DNA of 8,891 nt, taken from contig JALNXP010000085.1 in the NCBI GenBank assembly GCA_023230285.1, positions 1-8,891 on the forward strand. The letters run 5' to 3'. The DNA comes from Bacteroidales bacterium. GTDB taxonomy: Bacteria; Bacteroidota; Bacteroidia; Bacteroidales; BM520. Below are positions 7,020-8,891 of the stretch, one piece after another; position 1 is the first letter of the stretch, and each line of letters begins with the position of its first letter. The notes beneath the pieces were generated by a model. That model ran no database searches and had not been told where the DNA came from. It worked only from the letters and a program-made list of their open reading frames with translations. A program made the position numbers and the translations under genes.

Positions 7020-8891
7020 ATGTCTAAAAAGTTTATTCTACAAGGACTGATTTTAGTCGTCCTATTTTTTGCAGGATTATTGTCCAACGCTCAAGAATTT
7101 AGTTACACCGACATGCGTTCAGCTAATGGTATTACTGTTAACCTTTCAGTACCTCAGTTTTCGATGGAATCTCTTAATTATAAAGGCGAGGAAATGCAGG
7201 AGATTTCTATCTCTGCAATTATACTTCCTAATGATGCCGGTTTGCCAAATCTGCCACGTGTCAGTCGCTATATTGCTATTCCTCAGGGTGCAACAGTCCG
7301 ACTTTCTGTGAAGAATGTTGTGACAGAGACGGTTCATGATGTCAACATTGCTCCGGCTCTTGAAATTCAGGCGGAAAATGAAGAACCGAGAATGGATTAT
7401 ATCAAAAATGAAGAAGTATATAAAACAAATGCTTTGTATCCTTCAAATCCTGTTGAAGTATCCGGAATTACTTCGGTTCGTGGTGTCGATGCAGTAATAC
7501 TTGGTATTACACCGTTTCAGTATAATCCTGTTACTAAGGAACTTGTGGTTTATAAAAATATAGAATTAGACCTTGAATTTGTTGGCGGAAATAATCATTA
7601 TGGTGATGATAAATATCGTTCTTCATGGTTTGACCCAATTCTTAAAAATGTTTTCTTGAATTATCAGGTTCTTCCTGAAATAGATTATTCTAAACGCAGC
7701 AGAGATGGTGAAGGTTGCGAGTATCTTATTGTTGTTCCTAATGATGCTGCATGGCTTCCTTATGCAGAGCAAATTAAAGATTGGAGGACAAAACAGGGCA
7801 TTCTTACTCATATCGTCAGCTTGGCTGATATGGGAGCAAGTTCAACAGCACAGATAAAAGCTTATCTTCATAATGCTTATAACAATTGGGATATACCGCC
7901 GGTTGCCGTTCTTTTGATGGCAGACCACGGCACTAATTTGAACAATTATATTCCTGCTGAAAGCGTAAGTCATTCATATAGTGGCTCTTGTATTACTGAT
8001 AATCAGTATGCAGATGTTACCGGCGACAAACTTCCGGAGATGGTGTTTGCCCGTATGGTAGCTTCTAATACTAATGAGTTGAATATTTTGGTAAGCAAAG
8101 TCCTTGAATATGAGTCTAATCCTTGCATGGAAGAGAATTATTATCATAAACCTATTACTGCACTTGGCTGGCAGACAGAGAGATGGTTTCAATTATGCTC
8201 CGAAGTTGTTGGCGGCTATTATCGCTCTAAAGGTAAAGATCCTGTGCGTATCAACTGTATTTATTCCGGAACGCCGGGCAGCAGCTGGTCTTCAGCTACA
8301 AATACAAATACCGTTGTCAATTACTTTGGACCTAACGGCAGAGATTATATACCATCAAATCCTTCGACATTAGGCGGTTGGACAGGTGGCACGCCACAAC
8401 AGATTGTTAATGTGCTGAATGGTGACGGTTCGTTTATCGTTCAACACAGAGACCACGGTCTTGAAGACGGCTGGGGCGAACCGGCTTTCCGAAGCAGCCA
8501 CGTCAGCCAGCTGACTAATGTCGGTAAAATGACTTACGTGTTCTCTATCAATTGCTTGACAGGTAAATTCAATTTGTCGTCAAAATGTTTTGCCGAAAAC
8601 TTTATCTTACGTCAATATAACGGACAAAATGCCGGTGCTGTCGGCATCCTTTGTCCGACAGAAGTTTCTTTTTCTTTCGTTAATGATGCTTATGTGTGGG
8701 GCGTTAACGATTTATTCGACCCCGATTTTTTACCCGGCTTTGGTCCTTATGCTGAAAATTCCGGAAACTTTCTTCCGGCTTTTGGCAATGTGTCCGGAAA
8801 ATATTTCCTTGCACAAAGCAGCTGGCCTTATAATTCCGGCGATAAAGAGATTACTTTTCAGATGTTTACTGCTCACTCCGATGCTTTCCTC
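7020..8891 (+). CDS. Second gingipain-like C25 cysteine protease (3' end outside window)
   Basis: From the ATG at 7020 there are 624 open codons to the window edge, so this is a truncated view of a larger gene. Residues 1-24 are a signal peptide (MSKKFILQ, hydrophobic core, SNA before QE). Residues about 25-228 are a C25 propeptide (PFQYNPVTKEL at 165-175, KYRSSWFDPIL at 198-208). The catalytic domain starts near CEYLIVVPN (233-241) and contains His479 (HRDHG) and Cys512 (NCLTGKF), again 33 residues apart. It aligns to the upstream protease almost without gaps across all 624 residues, with more than half of catalytic-domain residues identical by eye. The start is 23 nt after the previous stop, in a different frame, behind an A-rich leader with no Shine-Dalgarno and no evident terminator, so the two are probably one operon. 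Arg226 and Arg228 just before the catalytic domain are candidate maturation sites. The C-terminal domains, including any sorting domain, cannot be seen. Confidence 0.93.
   Translation, partial: MSKKFILQGLILVVLFFAGLLSNAQEFSYTDMRSANGITVNLSVPQFSMESLNYKGEEMQEISISAIILPNDAGLPNLPRVSRYIAIPQGATVRLSVKNVVTETVHDVNIAPALEIQAENEEPRMDYIKNEEVYKTNALYPSNPVEVSGITSVRGVDAVILGITPFQYNPVTKELVVYKNIELDLEFVGGNNHYGDDKYRSSWFDPILKNVFLNYQVLPEIDYSKRSRDGEGCEYLIVVPNDAAWLPYAEQIKDWRTKQGILTHIVSLADMGASSTAQIKAYLHNAYNNWDIPPVAVLLMADHGTNLNNYIPAESVSHSYSGSCITDNQYADVTGDKLPEMVFARMVASNTNELNILVSKVLEYESNPCMEENYYHKPITALGWQTERWFQLCSEVVGGYYRSKGKDPVRINCIYSGTPGSSWSSATNTNTVVNYFGPNGRDYIPSNPSTLGGWTGGTPQQIVNVLNGDGSFIVQHRDHGLEDGWGEPAFRSSHVSQLTNVGKMTYVFSINCLTGKFNLSSKCFAENFILRQYNGQNAGAVGILCPTEVSFSFVNDAYVWGVNDLFDPDFLPGFGPYAENSGNFLPAFGNVSGKYFLAQSSWPYNSGDKEITFQMFTAHSDAFL
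7020..8891 (+). repeat. Tandem paralogous unit, copy 2
   Basis: This is the counterpart of 2938-4809 and runs to the window edge, so the true end of the duplicated segment is unknown. The two units start 4082 bp apart and lie in the same orientation. Confidence 0.85.

Overview
The window looks like a chromosomal piece of a low-GC member of the Bacteroidota, probably Bacteroidales. The reasons are: a complete protease gene ending in a type IX secretion (Por) C-terminal sorting domain, which is essentially confined to this phylum; gingipain-family (C25) catalytic domains; A-rich leaders without Shine-Dalgarno sequences; and a match to the phylum's -7 promoter box (TAnnTTTG) upstream of kbl. Genus or species cannot be named from the sequence alone.

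Layout. Positions 1-872 (minus strand) hold the N-terminal 290 codons of a polytopic membrane protein with two FeoB-gate / nucleoside-recognition-like halves; its end lies outside the window. A 135-bp divergent intergenic region (873-1007) separates it from kbl (1008-2198, plus), encoding glycine C-acetyltransferase. After 36 nt comes elbB (2235-2882), a DJ-1/PfpI-type glyoxalase-like protein, and the pair ends at a strong intrinsic terminator (2888-2924). Only 13 nt later begins a 1352-residue secreted cysteine protease (2938-6996): signal peptide, C25 propeptide, C25 catalytic domain with His478/Cys511, Ig-like and CARDB-like domains, a MAM/cleaved-adhesin-like domain, two FN3 domains and a T9SS sorting domain. 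After 23 nt a paralogue begins (7020 to the window end, 624 codons visible) with the same propeptide and catalytic layout (His479/Cys512).

How the genes work together. kbl and elbB look like one transcription unit in amino-acid and reactive-carbonyl metabolism: KBL handles 2-amino-3-ketobutyrate, whose spontaneous breakdown leads to aminoacetone and methylglyoxal, and ElbB belongs to a family with reported glyoxalase activity. The functional coupling is my inference. The two proteases form a second unit of exported, probably cell-surface enzymes that arose by tandem duplication. The most interesting aspects are their divergence from the classical gingipains (HRDHG in place of the GHG active-site context, a shared GWQTERWF motif near the specificity region), differences between the two propeptides, and the terminator lying directly against the first protease start codon. 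I saw no mobile element, CRISPR array, rRNA or tRNA.
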